Below are positions 1-8,761 of a stretch of 64,000 bases of DNA, piece after piece (positions within the stretch are counted from its first letter, which is position 1; each line of letters begins with the position of its first letter). The notes beneath the pieces were generated by a model that ran no database searches, was not told the DNA's origin, and was given only the letters and a program-made list of their open reading frames with translations. This DNA is from Fischerella sp. JS2 (GTDB lineage Bacteria > Cyanobacteriota > Cyanobacteriia > Cyanobacteriales > Nostocaceae): NCBI RefSeq assembly GCF_032393985.1, contig NZ_CP135918.1, positions 4,775,724 to 4,839,723 of the forward strand, read 5' to 3'. The position numbers and the translations under genes were made by a program.

Positions 1-1
1 G

Positions 2-682
2 GTAACTTATGAATGGGAGACACCACCCCCCCAAATAGACGAACTCAAACAGACTCTTTTGAAAATTCTCAACCGGGAAGGGCGATCGCTAATTGCTTTA
101 AATGCACTTATCCAAGCGCGAGATGCTGAAGAAGCGATCGCATTCAAAACCATCGATGTACGTCAACAAGAAGCAGAAGAATTAATTTGGCAATTTACCA
201 AATATAAAGCTGTCGCTGTCGGGTTAAATCCGATCGCTTTTTTAGATGTCTTAGGTGGAACTGTTGCCGACTTAGCCTTAATTCGTTCCTTAGCAAGGTT
301 GTATAGTTTACCTATGACTGGTTACGAAGCCGGGAGACTATTAAAAACTATTTTATTTAGTTCTGGTGGTTTGCTACTAGGGGAATTAGGTAGCAGTTTG
401 ATTTTAGGCTTAGGTAAAAGTACGGCAGCTATTGCCAGTGGTGATAATCCTAGTAATATAACAGCCTTTGCCGGAAGTGCGATCGCTCAAGCTGGGATCG
501 CAGGCTATGGAGCGTATGCAGTCGGTAAAGCTGCCCAAGTATATCTAGAGAAAGGCTGTACGTGGGGACAACTAGGTGCTAGCACTGTTATTACAGAAAT
601 TTTGGCTGAGGTAGAATCAAATACAATTTTGTATCGTTTGCGGCAGGAATTGGAACGAAACTTAGGTATGGCGGATGACTAA
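2..682 (+). CDS. C-terminal part of a DUF697-type GTPase-family membrane protein (partial, 5' end outside window)
   Basis: The reading frame is open from the left edge, so only the C-terminal part (about 226 residues) is visible. It has an amphipathic stretch followed by a hydrophobic, glycine-rich domain (from LNPIAFLDVLGGTVADLALI to about GIAGYGAYAVGKAAQVYLEKG) that matches the DUF697 membrane domain found behind a Era/YcjF-like GTPase domain in many cyanobacterial proteins. The GTPase motifs would lie upstream and cannot be seen. A TTG codon at 59 is an internal codon, not a credible start. The function is unknown; membrane-associated GTPase is inferred from family knowledge. Confidence 0.7.
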   Translation, partial: VTYEWETPPPQIDELKQTLLKILNREGRSLIALNALIQARDAEEAIAFKTIDVRQQEAEELIWQFTKYKAVAVGLNPIAFLDVLGGTVADLALIRSLARLYSLPMTGYEAGRLLKTILFSSGGLLLGELGSSLILGLGKSTAAIASGDNPSNITAFAGSAIAQAGIAGYGAYAVGKAAQVYLEKGCTWGQLGASTVITEILAEVESNTILYRLRQELERNLGMADD

Positions 683-694
683 AGTTTTTAAGCA

Positions 695-922
695 TCACAA
701 ACGCTTATATTCTCTTAAGAGTGAGTTCAAGTGTTTGTAGCGCTTGTATTGTCTTAACCACTCTCTACAAACTTCTTTAGCAATTTGTATCTCTTTTTCA
801 CTCAACAGCTCATCTGGTTTTCCAGATGCTAAAATTTGAGCGACTTGAGCAGCTCTTTGATAATCGACGCCATACTTAACTAGTTCAGTATGAAAAAACT
901 CTTCTTTCTCCTTAGAGTACAT
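695..922 (-). CDS. small conserved-looking hypothetical protein, 75 aa
   Basis: A 75-residue charged, helical protein beginning MYSKEKEEFFHTELVKYG and ending in a basic tail (QYKRYKHLNSLLREYKRL). It is convergent with the GTPase-like gene, 12 bp apart. No domain is recognised and there is no signal peptide or membrane segment. It has normal codon use and a plausible start (ATG), which is why it is kept, but it could be spurious. Confidence 0.45.
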   Translation of the reverse strand: MYSKEKEEFFHTELVKYGVDYQRAAQVAQILASGKPDELLSEKEIQIAKEVCREWLRQYKRYKHLNSLLREYKRL

Positions 923-1447
923 TTTTGAACAGAAAATAAAGTTTTAAGCTTTTTATATAATTTCTAAAATTTATGAATTAATCACTTCCTACTTTGGATA
1001 GATTCAGTAATTATTTCCAATTTTCTTTATAAAGTGAGTAATAATACACTCTACAATTACAATTTAATCTATTTTTACAAATAATTTAGAATTGCTAAAA
1101 CTAAACAGTAAGAGCGCCCATTACCCGTTACCAAAGACGGCGGGCGGCGATTGGGAACGCCACGCCAAGGAGCGCTTATAACTGCCGTCTTTCTGTGAAG
1201 TAAACATCCACAAAAGATTGCAAAGTTATTTAACTCCTTAGTAAGCGTTACTGATATTTTTTCTAGAATATATAGAGAATATTTAAGAGATTTAGTAACT
1301 CTTCAACTCAGCAATTAAAAGACTATTTGCCACCAGATTTTACAACTACAAAATATACAACGTTAACTGCATAAAAACTGAAACAATGCGAATTTAGCTC
1401 ATTTTCAACAATTAATGCACATTCTCTTTTCAGAGGAGGCATAAACG
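923..1447. other. 525-bp intergenic leader region upstream of the D1-like gene
   Basis: AT-rich region with no credible gene. It holds an imperfect foldback: AAAGACGGC at 1133-1141 pairs with GCCGTCTTT at 1184-1192, enclosing GC-rich text of a type seen scattered in cyanobacterial genomes. A strong ribosome binding site (GAGGAGGC, about 1433-1440) precedes the ATG at 1448. The promoter itself cannot be pointed to with confidence. Confidence 0.5.
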
Positions 1448-2518
1448 ATGACGACTATTGTTCAACGTCGAAAAGAATTTGATTTTTCTAATCTCTGGGA
1501 GCGATTTTGCGGATGGATTACCAGCACAAATAATCGGATTTACATCGGCTGGTTTGGCGTGCTGATAATTCCTACTTTACTAGCTGCTACTATCTGTTTC
1601 ATTCTCGCTTTCATTGCTGCTCCTGGCGTAGATATGGAAGGTATTAGAGAGCCAATTAAAGGTTCTTTGATGGATGGTAACAATTTAATTACAGCGACTG
1701 TTGTGCCAACTTCTGCTGCGATTGGCTTGCATTTTTATCCAATTTGGGAAGCTGCTTCCTTAGATGAATGGCTTTACAATGGCGGTCCCTATCAGTTGAT
1801 TGTGCTGCACTTTTTAATTGGTATTTGGTGCTACTTGGGAAGACTTTGGGAACTTAGCTATCGCCTTGGTATGCGTCCTTGGATTGCCATCGCCTTTTCT
1901 GCAAATGCCGCAGCCGCAACAGCAGTTTTGCTAGTTTACCCTATTGGTCAAGGTAGCTTTGCTGACGGTCTACCTTTGGGAATTGCAGGGACATTTCACT
2001 TTATGCTGGCCGTGCAAGCAAATCACAATATTCTGACGCATCCCTTCCACATGTTGGGGGTTGCTGGAGTCTTTGGCGGCGCACTTTTAAGTGCCTTGCA
2101 TGGTTCGTTAGTTACCTCAACGCTGATTCGCAATACCGACGAAAATGAATCGATCAATGCTGGGTATCGACTTGGTCAACAGCAAAGGACTTACAGCTAC
2201 TTAGCAGGTCACTATGGTTTCTTAGGTCGCCTGCTGATTCCACCTTTTGCTAGTCGAAATCCCCGTGCTTTTTATTTCCTGCTTGCTGCCTTGCCAACAA
2301 TAGGTATTTGGTTTGCTGCACTAGGTGTTTGTTCTGTAGCCTTCAACCTGAACGGATTTAATTTCAATCACTCTATCTTGGATAGTCGGGGTGCAATGAT
2401 TCCTACAGATGCTGATATTCTCAATCGAGCCAATTTAGGCTTACAAGCTATGCACGCTCCCAATACCCATAATTTTCCACTGATTTTGTCTAGCGGTACA
2501 CCAATTTCAGTAAGTTGA
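1448..2518 (+). CDS. psbA: divergent photosystem II D1 protein, rogue/sentinel type (sD1/rD1)
   Basis: A 356-residue D1 homologue along its full length, but strongly altered at function-defining sites. Using canonical D1 numbers (query is +3 to +5): TyrZ161, D170, H190, H198, H215, H332 and H337 are kept, while E189 is Asn, E333 is Ala, D342 is Ile, A344 is Ser, D61 is Glu, and residue 130 (Glu/Gln next to pheophytin) is Leu. The non-heme iron ligand H272 aligns with Tyr276. The C-terminal tail differs and lacks the usual processing sequence. Such D1 variants are known as rogue or sentinel D1; in Cyanothece the sentinel form makes PSII centres that cannot evolve oxygen. The other known non-canonical class is ChlF (chlorophyll f synthase); no far-red gene cluster is present here, so sD1 is preferred. 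A strong RBS sits 7 bp upstream. Confidence 0.85.
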   Translation: MTTIVQRRKEFDFSNLWERFCGWITSTNNRIYIGWFGVLIIPTLLAATICFILAFIAAPGVDMEGIREPIKGSLMDGNNLITATVVPTSAAIGLHFYPIWEAASLDEWLYNGGPYQLIVLHFLIGIWCYLGRLWELSYRLGMRPWIAIAFSANAAAATAVLLVYPIGQGSFADGLPLGIAGTFHFMLAVQANHNILTHPFHMLGVAGVFGGALLSALHGSLVTSTLIRNTDENESINAGYRLGQQQRTYSYLAGHYGFLGRLLIPPFASRNPRAFYFLLAALPTIGIWFAALGVCSVAFNLNGFNFNHSILDSRGAMIPTDADILNRANLGLQAMHAPNTHNFPLILSSGTPISVS

Positions 2519-2572
2519 AGAAATGAAGAAAGCAGAAGGCAAAAGGATTAATAAAAAGTTTGATATTGAAAT

Positions 2573-2608
2573 CCGCCCTTTGATTGGATTTTATAGGGGC
2601 GGTTTTTT
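2573..2608 (+). terminator. rho-independent terminator of the D1-like gene
   Basis: CCGCCC (2573-2578) pairs with GGGCGG (2597-2602), followed by a run of six T. It lies 55 bp after the stop codon. Confidence 0.8.
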
Positions 2609-2663
2609 CAATCAACCCAAGAATGTATTAAGTAATATAGCGCTTTGCATTTGAGTAGAATAC

Positions 2664-2726
2664 ACCTCACCCCTGCCCCTCTCCTTGGCAAGGAGAGGGA
2701 TGTCTGATAGGGTGGGGTGAGGTTTT
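2664..2726. repeat. dispersed hairpin repeat, copy 1 (CCTCACCCC...GGGGTGAGG)
   Basis: Begins ACCTCACCCCTGCCCCTCTC and ends GGTGGGGTGAGGTTTT, forming an imperfect foldback. A related copy is at 24912-24977. This kind of repeat is widely scattered between genes in filamentous cyanobacteria. The remainder of 2609-2938 shows nothing else beyond an AT-rich leader for the next gene. Confidence 0.75.
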
Positions 2727-2938
2727 GTACTTCATGCTTGTCGAAAATCGCTTTAATTTAATTGATTTGTTACTTATGAATCCAGCAAAAGTTTATTAAA
2801 TCTAATCAATTTTATAAATTTTTATATAACGAAAAATATTACAACTACACTTTTTTATTTTGTCTATCTACGCTATTAATAAAGGTTCAAGAAGTCATAA
2901 ACTTTGAGTCATATTGTACAGTACAAAAAGGGTAAATT

Positions 2939-3163
2939 ATGACATCACAAACTTTAGATATCTTTCAAGCACTCGATGAGGCTCGTATGATTTGTGACCA
3001 AGAAGGAACTAACTCAAATGAATGTATTTTAGCTTGGGAAATAGTGGAAAAATTAAGAGCAGAGCAATCTCGCCAACAGCAAATCACAAAACGTAAAACA
3101 GACCTAGAACGCTACTGTGAAATTCATCCAGAAGCTGTTGAGTGTCGGATTTACGACAATTAA
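2939..3163 (+). CDS. cp12: Calvin-cycle regulator CP12
   Basis: A 74-residue protein with the full CP12 layout: an N-terminal cysteine pair (C19, C29) around the core motif AWEIVEKL, a charged helix, and a C-terminal pair (C60, C69) ending in YCEIHPEAVECRIYDN. CP12 is an intrinsically disordered redox switch; when oxidised its C-terminal loop binds GAPDH and bridges it to phosphoribulokinase, turning both off in the dark. Both disulfides should be able to form, so this is the classical full-function type. It stands alone, with its last 4 bases overlapping the end of the convergent tlyA gene. Confidence 0.92.
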   Translation: MTSQTLDIFQALDEARMICDQEGTNSNECILAWEIVEKLRAEQSRQQQITKRKTDLERYCEIHPEAVECRIYDN

Positions 3164-4071
3164 CTTTCTCTAAAATCAACAACAGCAGATTTTGTAACTT
3201 GCTCAATAGCTTCTAAATTTGGCGGTGCTATCTCACTATCCATTCCTAACCACAAAAGATACTCAATATTTCCTGCTGGCCCAGTCACAGGCGACCAAGT
3301 TAGACCTTTGTAATGCCATCCTAGCTCAACAGCTGCTTGTAACACCTGAGCGATCGCATCAGCATGATCTTTGGGATCACGTACCACCCCTTTTTTCCCA
3401 ACACGACTCTTCCCCACTTCAAATTGAGGTTTCACTAACAAAACCGCTTCACGCTGAGGTTGAGTTAATTGCCACAACGCAGGCAGAATTTTCGTTAACG
3501 AAATAAACGAAACATCCACCACCACCAAATCAGCATAATCCCCCTCCGTTTCTACTAGGGGGGATACATCATACAACTCATCAGGCGTTAGATAGCGTAA
3601 ATTCGTGCGTTCTTTCAAAATAACTCGTGGGTCATTACGTAACTTCCAGTCAACTTGTCCGTAACCGACATCAACACCATAAACTAACTTTGCCCCAGCT
3701 TGCAGGAGACAATCAGTAAAACCCCCTGTAGAAATGCCACCATCTAAACAAACACGACCTTCTACAGTGATAGCAAACTCTTGCAGCGCTTTGGCAAGTT
3801 TTTCACCCCCACGAGAAACAAAACGCGATCGCTCCTTAACCTTAACCTCAGCAGCAACCTCAACCTCTGTCCCCGGCTTATCAACAAGCTTACCATCAAC
3901 AGTCACTTCTCCCGCTTGAATTAACCGTTGTGCCTGTTGCCTAGAAGAACATAAATCAAGTTCTACCAATAAAACATCCAATCTCTTCTTTGCCAATCTT
4001 CCCTTGGTGTCCTTCACGCCTTTATGGTTCGTATAAAAAACTAACCTCCCAGGCCTGAACTTTGCTAACAC
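3160..4071 (-). CDS. tlyA: TlyA-family rRNA 2'-O-methyltransferase (S4 + FtsJ domains)
   Basis: A 303-residue protein with an S4 RNA-binding domain (about residues 27-90, KKRLDVLLVELDLCSSRQQA) and an FtsJ/RrmJ methyltransferase domain with the SAM loop LDGGISTGGFTDCLLQAGA and the VVVDVSFISL strand. TlyA enzymes methylate ribose of 16S/23S rRNA and were first described as hemolysins. Family members usually start just before KKRLDVLL, so the true start may be the TTG at 3996 rather than the ATG-type codon at 4071; no clear RBS decides it. It is convergent with cp12. Confidence 0.85.
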   Translation of the reverse strand: MLAKFRPGRLVFYTNHKGVKDTKGRLAKKRLDVLLVELDLCSSRQQAQRLIQAGEVTVDGKLVDKPGTEVEVAAEVKVKERSRFVSRGGEKLAKALQEFAITVEGRVCLDGGISTGGFTDCLLQAGAKLVYGVDVGYGQVDWKLRNDPRVILKERTNLRYLTPDELYDVSPLVETEGDYADLVVVDVSFISLTKILPALWQLTQPQREAVLLVKPQFEVGKSRVGKKGVVRDPKDHADAIAQVLQAAVELGWHYKGLTWSPVTGPAGNIEYLLWLGMDSEIAPPNLEAIEQVTKSAVVDFRES

Positions 4072-4170
4072 AACATCTTAATTAGAGTGCGCTGACAAAG
4101 CTCCAACCTGAGGAGGCTGACTCTATCTTATACCAATCGAGCAGGCAAAAAGCCTGCTTGTATAGAAGGA

Positions 4171-4680
4171 CTAAATATCCTTCTCACTCAACTCGCTGGT
4201 CATGTAGTCAAACGGCTCATCTACAAAGCTAGCACCACTAACACCAGCTTCTGCCAATTGCTGCTTGACAATATCCTTCATAATTTGGATACCACGAACT
4301 GTAGGGCCAATGGGAACACCCAAAGAATTATAAGTTTCCCGTAAACCTTGCAGCACACGCTCATCCAGTACATCCATACTGCCAGCAACAATCGCATAAG
4401 TAGCATAGCGCAGGTAGTAATCCATATCCCGCAGACAAGCCGCATACCGCCGGGTAGTGTAGGCATTACCGCCGGGACGAATCAACTCTGGCTGTTCATC
4501 AAATAATTGCGAACCAGCCTGCTTGACAATTGCTGCCGCATTTGCATTAATAGCTCCTGCGGCTTGTACTCGTGCTGTCCCACTTTCAAAATAGGACTTG
4601 AGACTGTCGATCGCATTCCGGTCAAAATACCGCCCAGCAACGTCATAATTCTTAATTAAACTTGTGACTGCATCCCGCAT
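4171..4680 (-). CDS. apcF: allophycocyanin beta-18 subunit ApcF
   Basis: A 169-residue phycobiliprotein starting MRDAVTSLIKNYDVAGRYFD. It has the chromophore cysteine C82 in RRYAACLRDMDYYLRYATYA, the RPGGN asparagine, and the ApcF-specific end (FDYMTSELSEKDI), which separates it from ApcB. ApcF replaces one beta subunit in the terminal-emitter trimer of the phycobilisome core, next to ApcE. The start is placed at 4680 because GGGAG and AAAGGA lie just upstream and the length then equals the family's; an upstream in-frame TTG at 4695 would overlap this site. Monocistronic, divergent from glnA. Confidence 0.93.
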   Translation of the reverse strand: MRDAVTSLIKNYDVAGRYFDRNAIDSLKSYFESGTARVQAAGAINANAAAIVKQAGSQLFDEQPELIRPGGNAYTTRRYAACLRDMDYYLRYATYAIVAGSMDVLDERVLQGLRETYNSLGVPIGPTVRGIQIMKDIVKQQLAEAGVSGASFVDEPFDYMTSELSEKDI

Positions 4681-5183
4681 TCCTTTATCTCCCAATCATT
4701 GCTATTTATGGTTTGATATTTATTTGACTGCTTTTGCAAGCGGCTAATTTTTGTGCCAATGAAATTAACAGTTATCAGTTATGAGTTATCAGTTATCAGT
4801 TTTATCACTTGATAACGTCCCTCCACCAATATGGAAGGCGTTGTATGACGGGTAACAACCCCGCACCATATACCTGATAACTGTTCACTGTTCACTGTTC
4901 ACTGATTAAAAGAAGCTCAAGCACAAAAACAATGTATGCGCTACTTAAAGGATTCTATGCCAAAGTTGGCCTCGTGAGATGAACTGTCAAGTTTTGTAGA
5001 GTTTGTTCAGCAAAAGTGAACATAACCTATAAACATGATATTCTGTAACAAAAAATACAAAATATCTCAAATTTATATCCTTAGGATATTTCAGGTGTCT
5101 TTAATGATTTGGGTTCATCAAGCAAGGTCAGCGTGCATTAACATTGTGGTTTACTGTACTAAATTGGCGGAGAAGGAGTAACC
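4681..5183. other. divergent apcF / glnA intergenic region with short tandem repeats
   Basis: Contains a GTTATCAGTTATGAGTTATCAG-type heptad repeat (about 4771-4801) and a later CTGTTCACTGTTCACTG run (about 4880-4905), both typical short tandem repeats of filamentous cyanobacteria. The glnA control region fills 5045-5183. Confidence 0.7.
5045..5087 (+). promoter_or_regulatory. NtcA-activated glnA promoter
   Basis: GTA at 5045-5047, eight bases, TAC at 5056-5058 is a perfect NtcA core (GTA-N8-TAC). A TAGGAT hexamer at 5082-5087 fits the TAN3T -10 box, 23 bases after the core, within the 20-24 typical of class II NtcA promoters. Established knowledge: glnA is NtcA-activated in Anabaena. RBS GGAGAAGGAG precedes the ATG. 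Confidence 0.8.
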
Positions 5184-6599
5184 ATGACAACCCCACAAGA
5201 CGTCCTGAAGATGATTCGGGACAACAACATTCAGATGATCGATCTGAAATTCATCGATATGCCAGGGATATGGCAGCACCTGACAGTCTTTCACAATCAA
5301 ATCGATGAAAGTAGCTTCACAGACGGCGTACCCTTCGATGGTTCCAGTATCCGGGGTTGGAAAGCTATTAACGAATCAGACATGGCAATGGTTCTCGATC
5401 CAAACACTGCCTGGATCGACCCATTCATGAAAGAACCGACTCTTAGTATCATTTGTAGTATCAAAGAACCCCGTACGGGCGAATGGTACAGTCGTTGTCC
5501 TCGTGTGATTGCTCAAAAAGCAGTAGATTATCTGGTTTCCTCCGGTCTTGGTGACACAGCCTTCTTTGGTCCTGAAGCTGAATTTTTCATCTTTGATGAT
5601 GTCCGTTTTGACCAAAACTCTCATGAAGGCTACTACTACGTAGACTCAGTTGAAGGGCGTTGGAATTCCGGTAAACAAGAAGGTCCCAACTTGGGTTACA
5701 AACCCCGCTACAAAGAGGGTTATTTCCCAGTGCCCCCCACCGATACTTTCCAAGATATTCGTACAGAAATGCTGCTGACAATGGCAAAATGCGGCGTGCC
5801 TATTGAAAAGCAGCACCACGAAGTAGCTACTGGTGGTCAGTGCGAACTTGGTTTTCGCTTTGGTAAGTTAATTGAAGCTGCCGACTGGCTGATGACTTAC
5901 AAATACGTCATCAAGAACGTAGCCAGGAAATATGGTAAAACTGTCACCTTCATGCCTAAGCCTGTCTTCCAAGACAATGGTTCTGGGATGCATACCCACC
6001 AATCAATTTGGAAAGACGGTCAACCCCTGTTCGCAGGCGATAAATACGCTGGTTTGAGTGAAACAGCATTGCATTACATCGGTGGCATTCTCAAGCACGC
6101 ACCAGCACTGTTGGCAATTACCAACCCGACCACTAACTCTTACAAGCGCCTAGTACCTGGTTATGAAGCACCTGTGAACTTGGCTTACTCTCAAGGGAAT
6201 CGTTCTGCTTCTATTCGTATTCCTCTGTCTGGTACTAACCCCAAAGCCAAGCGCTTAGAGTTCCGTTGTCCTGATGCGACTTCTAACCCCTACTTGGCAT
6301 TTGCTGCCATGCTTTGTGCTGGTTTAGATGGTATCAAGAACAAAATTGATCCTGGCTCACCTCTGGATAAAAACATTTATGAACTTTCTCCAGAAGAACT
6401 GGCGAAAGTTCCCTCCACTCCTGGTTCTTTAGAATTAGCATTGGAAGCACTAGAGAAAGATCATGCTTTCTTGACCGAACCTGGTGTATTCACCGAAGAC
6501 TTCGTTGAAACTTGGATTTCTTACAAGCTAGACAATGAAGTTAACCCAATGCGTTTACGTCCTCATCCTTACGAATTTGCTCTTTACTACGATTGTTAA
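5184..6599 (+). CDS. glnA: glutamine synthetase type I
   Basis: A 471-residue GlnA. Seen: the N-terminal beta-grasp domain with DGSSIRGW, and the catalytic domain with [23 protein letters not shown]-type metal and glutamate-binding motifs, the ammonia/ATP segment [10 protein letters not shown], the conserved [17 protein letters not shown] loop and NRSASIRIP. It makes glutamine from glutamate, ammonia and ATP, as a dodecamer, and is the entry point of ammonium assimilation. In cyanobacteria it is not adenylylated but is inhibited by small proteins (IF7/IF17); the gene for one of these, gifA, is just downstream on the other strand, as in Anabaena. It is followed by a clear terminator. Confidence 0.97.
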   Translation: MTTPQDVLKMIRDNNIQMIDLKFIDMPGIWQHLTVFHNQIDESSFTDGVPFDGSSIRGWKAINESDMAMVLDPNTAWIDPFMKEPTLSIICSIKEPRTGEWYSRCPRVIAQKAVDYLVSSGLGDTAFFGPEAEFFIFDDVRFDQNSHEGYYYVDSVEGRWNSGKQEGPNLGYKPRYKEGYFPVPPTDTFQDIRTEMLLTMAKCGVPIEKQHHEVATGGQCELGFRFGKLIEAADWLMTYKYVIKNVARKYGKTVTFMPKPVFQDNGSGMHTHQSIWKDGQPLFAGDKYAGLSETALHYIGGILKHAPALLAITNPTTNSYKRLVPGYEAPVNLAYSQGNRSASIRIPLSGTNPKAKRLEFRCPDATSNPYLAFAAMLCAGLDGIKNKIDPGSPLDKNIYELSPEELAKVPSTPGSLELALEALEKDHAFLTEPGVFTEDFVETWISYKLDNEVNPMRLRPHPYEFALYYDC

Positions 6600-6941
6600 T
6601 TTGAAAGGGTTAGTAGTTAGTAGTTAGTAGTTAGTGAGTATCGGTTGCTCGCCTGCTGTTAGCTACTTATCTAATGATTTTCTATTTAACCAAACTTAGC
6701 TATTTGAGAGCATTAATTTAGCCACCTTTATTTGGTGGCTTTTTTAATAGCTATTTGCTGGTTTTTGTTCATTGGTCTTTACCAACCCTTCGTTTTCCTT
6801 GGTCGTACCCTACAGGAATCTAGGGGGTGAGTGTAGGCATCTACATGAGGGAAACGCCCTATAAATGCGTGCTGACTCACCACTAACTACTAACTACTAA
6901 TGTACAGACACGATGTTCCTCACGTCTCTACCAACAATTAT
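6600..6941. other. glnA-gifA convergent intergenic region with repeats
   Basis: Holds a TTAGTAGTTAGTAGTTAG run (6607-6634), the glnA terminator, and at 6884-6932 an ACTAACTACTAACTACTAAT run joined to the palindromic repeat TGTACAGACACGATGTTCCT. No gene is seen. Confidence 0.7.
6721..6746 (+). terminator. rho-independent terminator downstream of glnA
   Basis: GCCACC (6721-6726) pairs with GGTGGC (6734-6739), followed by seven T residues. Confidence 0.85.
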
Positions 6942-7142
6942 TTAACTCATCGCAGCATTACTGCGGTCATAGGTCATGCGAGCATTGGGGTCTATTTTCC
7001 CTTGAGTCGGGTTCCAGTAGTGAGACACTTCTCCAGGAAGACCCAATTCTTCCCCTGCACGTTCTAGCATCGATTGCTGCCGATTTTTGATCAGCTGATA
7101 ATGACGCATCATTAAAGCACGAGCTTTGTCTTGGGTAGACAT
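6942..7142 (-). CDS. gifA: glutamine synthetase inactivating factor IF7
   Basis: A 66-residue protein beginning MSTQDKARALMMRHYQLIKN and ending MTYDRSNAAMS. The ARALMMRHxxxIKNRQQSML core is the signature of cyanobacterial IF7. IF7 binds glutamine synthetase directly when ammonium is plentiful and blocks it; arginine-rich basic residues drive the contact. It is convergent with its target glnA. An NtcA box overlaps the promoter, as expected for a gene repressed by NtcA under nitrogen shortage. The start ATG at 7142 has a good RBS (GGGAGGA). Confidence 0.92.
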   Translation of the reverse strand: MSTQDKARALMMRHYQLIKNRQQSMLERAGEELGLPGEVSHYWNPTQGKIDPNARMTYDRSNAAMS

Positions 7143-7483
7143 ACCAGAGTCCTCCCTGTTGTTTTATTTGATTGATTTGTTTTTCTTTGTTAATAACATA
7201 ACATAAAATTCTGTATACTAAGTTACGGAATGATACACTTTAACAAAAATTAATATTTAGATGACTAGTTAGGGCAAGAGAAAAAATCTTTATTACTGTT
7301 GCTTTATTTTCGTTTCCCTTCATTAAGTGCGGCTGGAGTCGTGACGTGAATCTTTGCCTACCCTACTGAGTATTGGTTAATGAGAAAAATTCTAGTGAAT
7401 AGATCATTCTCAAGATTAATGAATTCATAGTTACAATTATTTAAGTTACATAAATAAAAATAAATAAAAGCCTAGCCATTCAC
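7143..7483. other. gifA / methyltransferase divergent intergenic region
   Basis: AT-rich, 341 bp. The gifA promoter with its NtcA box occupies the left half. In the right half nothing specific is recognised upstream of the methyltransferase. Confidence 0.6.
7213..7226 (-). promoter_or_regulatory. NtcA box at the gifA promoter
   Basis: GTATACTAAGTTAC is an exact GTA-N8-TAC palindrome 71 bases upstream of the gifA start. On the minus strand it reads GTAACTTAGTATAC and includes TAGTAT, which could be the -10 hexamer. This fits the known repression of gif genes by NtcA. Confidence 0.7.
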
Positions 7484-8539
7484 ATGTCCGACACATTAAC
7501 GAAGCTGACTTATCAAACTTTTCAGCAAGGCAAAAACTACTTTGGTTTGGCTCATAAAACATTGAGCGCACGCTTGTTAAATTTAATTTCTCCTGTTGAG
7601 CAGCAAGCCAAACCCATTCCTATTGAAGTTATACCCAAACTTCAACAAAGACTGGATAATCTACTGGAAATTGATTGGCAAGATGCAGAGCGGGGCATCT
7701 ATCCTACCAGCTTGCTGTTTGATAATCCTTGGCAAGACTTTTTCCAATACTACCCAGTAGTCTGCCTAGATATATTCCAAATGTGGGAGCGGGCTAAGCA
7801 GAAGAAGTATCAAGACTTTCCCCCAAATGTGGAAACTTCTGGTTATCCCAGTTACTATGTACAGAACTTCCATCACCAAACAGATGGCTACTTGAGTGAC
7901 TTGTCAGCCAATCTCTACGATTTACAGGTAGAAATTCTGTTCGGCGGTACAGCCGATCCAATGCGACGGCGAATTCTTGCACCCCTCAAAGAAGAGCTAA
8001 GATTTTTTGCTGATACAGTATCCCAGCAAGTACGTATTTTAGATGTAGCTTGTGGAACGGGTCGAACTTTGAAGATGATTCGTGCAGCTTTACCGCAAGC
8101 ATCCCTATCTGGTACGGATTTGTCACCAGCTTATTTGCGAAAGGCAAATGAATTGTTAAGCCAAATCCCAGGAGAATTGCCACAACTGTTGCAGGCAAAT
8201 GCTGAAGAGTTACCCTACCTGGATAATTATTTTCATGCAGTGACTTCTGTGTTTCTTTTCCATGAATTGCCGGCGGCAGTACGCCAGCGAGTCATTGAAC
8301 AATGCTACCGGGTAACAAAACCAGGAGGAGTATTTATAATTTGTGACTCTATTCAAATGAGCGATTCTCCAGAAATGGAACTTCTGATGGAGAACTTCCA
8401 CGAAATTTACCACGAACCCTACTATAAGCATTACATGACTGATGATTTGGTAGAGCGCTTAGAAAAAGCTGGTTTTGAGAATGTGGAAGTGCAAGTTCAT
8501 TTCATGAGCAAATATTTGATCGCTCACAAGCCAGTTTAA
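7484..8539 (+). CDS. SAM-dependent class I methyltransferase (Methyltransf_11/25 type)
   Basis: A 351-residue protein. The C-terminal half is a Rossmann methyltransferase: motif I ILDVACGTGRTLKMI (about 185-199), an acidic GTDLS after the second strand, and a UbiE-like motif RVTKPGGVFIICDS. The N-terminal 150 residues have no recognised domain; they include FFQYYPVVCLDIFQMWERAK. The substrate is unknown; lipid, quinone or small molecule are all possible. No operon partner is evident. Upstream RBS is weak. Confidence 0.75.
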   Translation: MSDTLTKLTYQTFQQGKNYFGLAHKTLSARLLNLISPVEQQAKPIPIEVIPKLQQRLDNLLEIDWQDAERGIYPTSLLFDNPWQDFFQYYPVVCLDIFQMWERAKQKKYQDFPPNVETSGYPSYYVQNFHHQTDGYLSDLSANLYDLQVEILFGGTADPMRRRILAPLKEELRFFADTVSQQVRILDVACGTGRTLKMIRAALPQASLSGTDLSPAYLRKANELLSQIPGELPQLLQANAEELPYLDNYFHAVTSVFLFHELPAAVRQRVIEQCYRVTKPGGVFIICDSIQMSDSPEMELLMENFHEIYHEPYYKHYMTDDLVERLEKAGFENVEVQVHFMSKYLIAHKPV

Positions 8540-8693
8540 CCAAGTCCCTTGGGACGGGTGTAAGGATGTGAGGATGTGAGGGTGTAAGGGTGTAAGGGGA
8601 AGAAATAGCTGCTTTCTCTTCCCTACACCCCTATATCCTTATCAAACAAAGCAAAAGTTAAAAGTTAAAAGGCAAAAGAAAATTACTTTCTTT
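8540..8693. repeat. short tandem repeats downstream of the methyltransferase gene
   Basis: A GTGTAAGGATGTGAGGATGTG series (about 8557-8600) and AGTTAAAAGTTAAAAGGC (8656-8673). The region ends at the TTAC target of the insertion sequence. Confidence 0.6.
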
Positions 8694-8714
8694 TTACGAA
8701 TCGTGATGCGTAAA

Positions 8715-8736
8715 GCCGCCTTTTTCTAAAGGGCGG
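8715..8736. repeat. left-end hairpin of the IS608-like element
   Basis: GCCGCC-TTT, loop, AAAGGGCGG imperfect foldback with AAAG directly 5' of it. It is the expected TnpA binding structure. Confidence 0.75.
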
Positions 8737-8761
8737 ATATAAGCGAACATGATGAATTTAT

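Noticed and set aside
1448-2518. chlorophyll f synthase (ChlF) reading of the D1-like gene
   Set aside because: No far-red photoacclimation genes are adjacent and the residues at 130-131 (Leu-Trp) do not fit the altered pair I associate with ChlF. Kept only as an alternative.
3219-3506. 95-codon plus-strand frame within tlyA
   Set aside because: Opposite to a well-supported gene; no family features.
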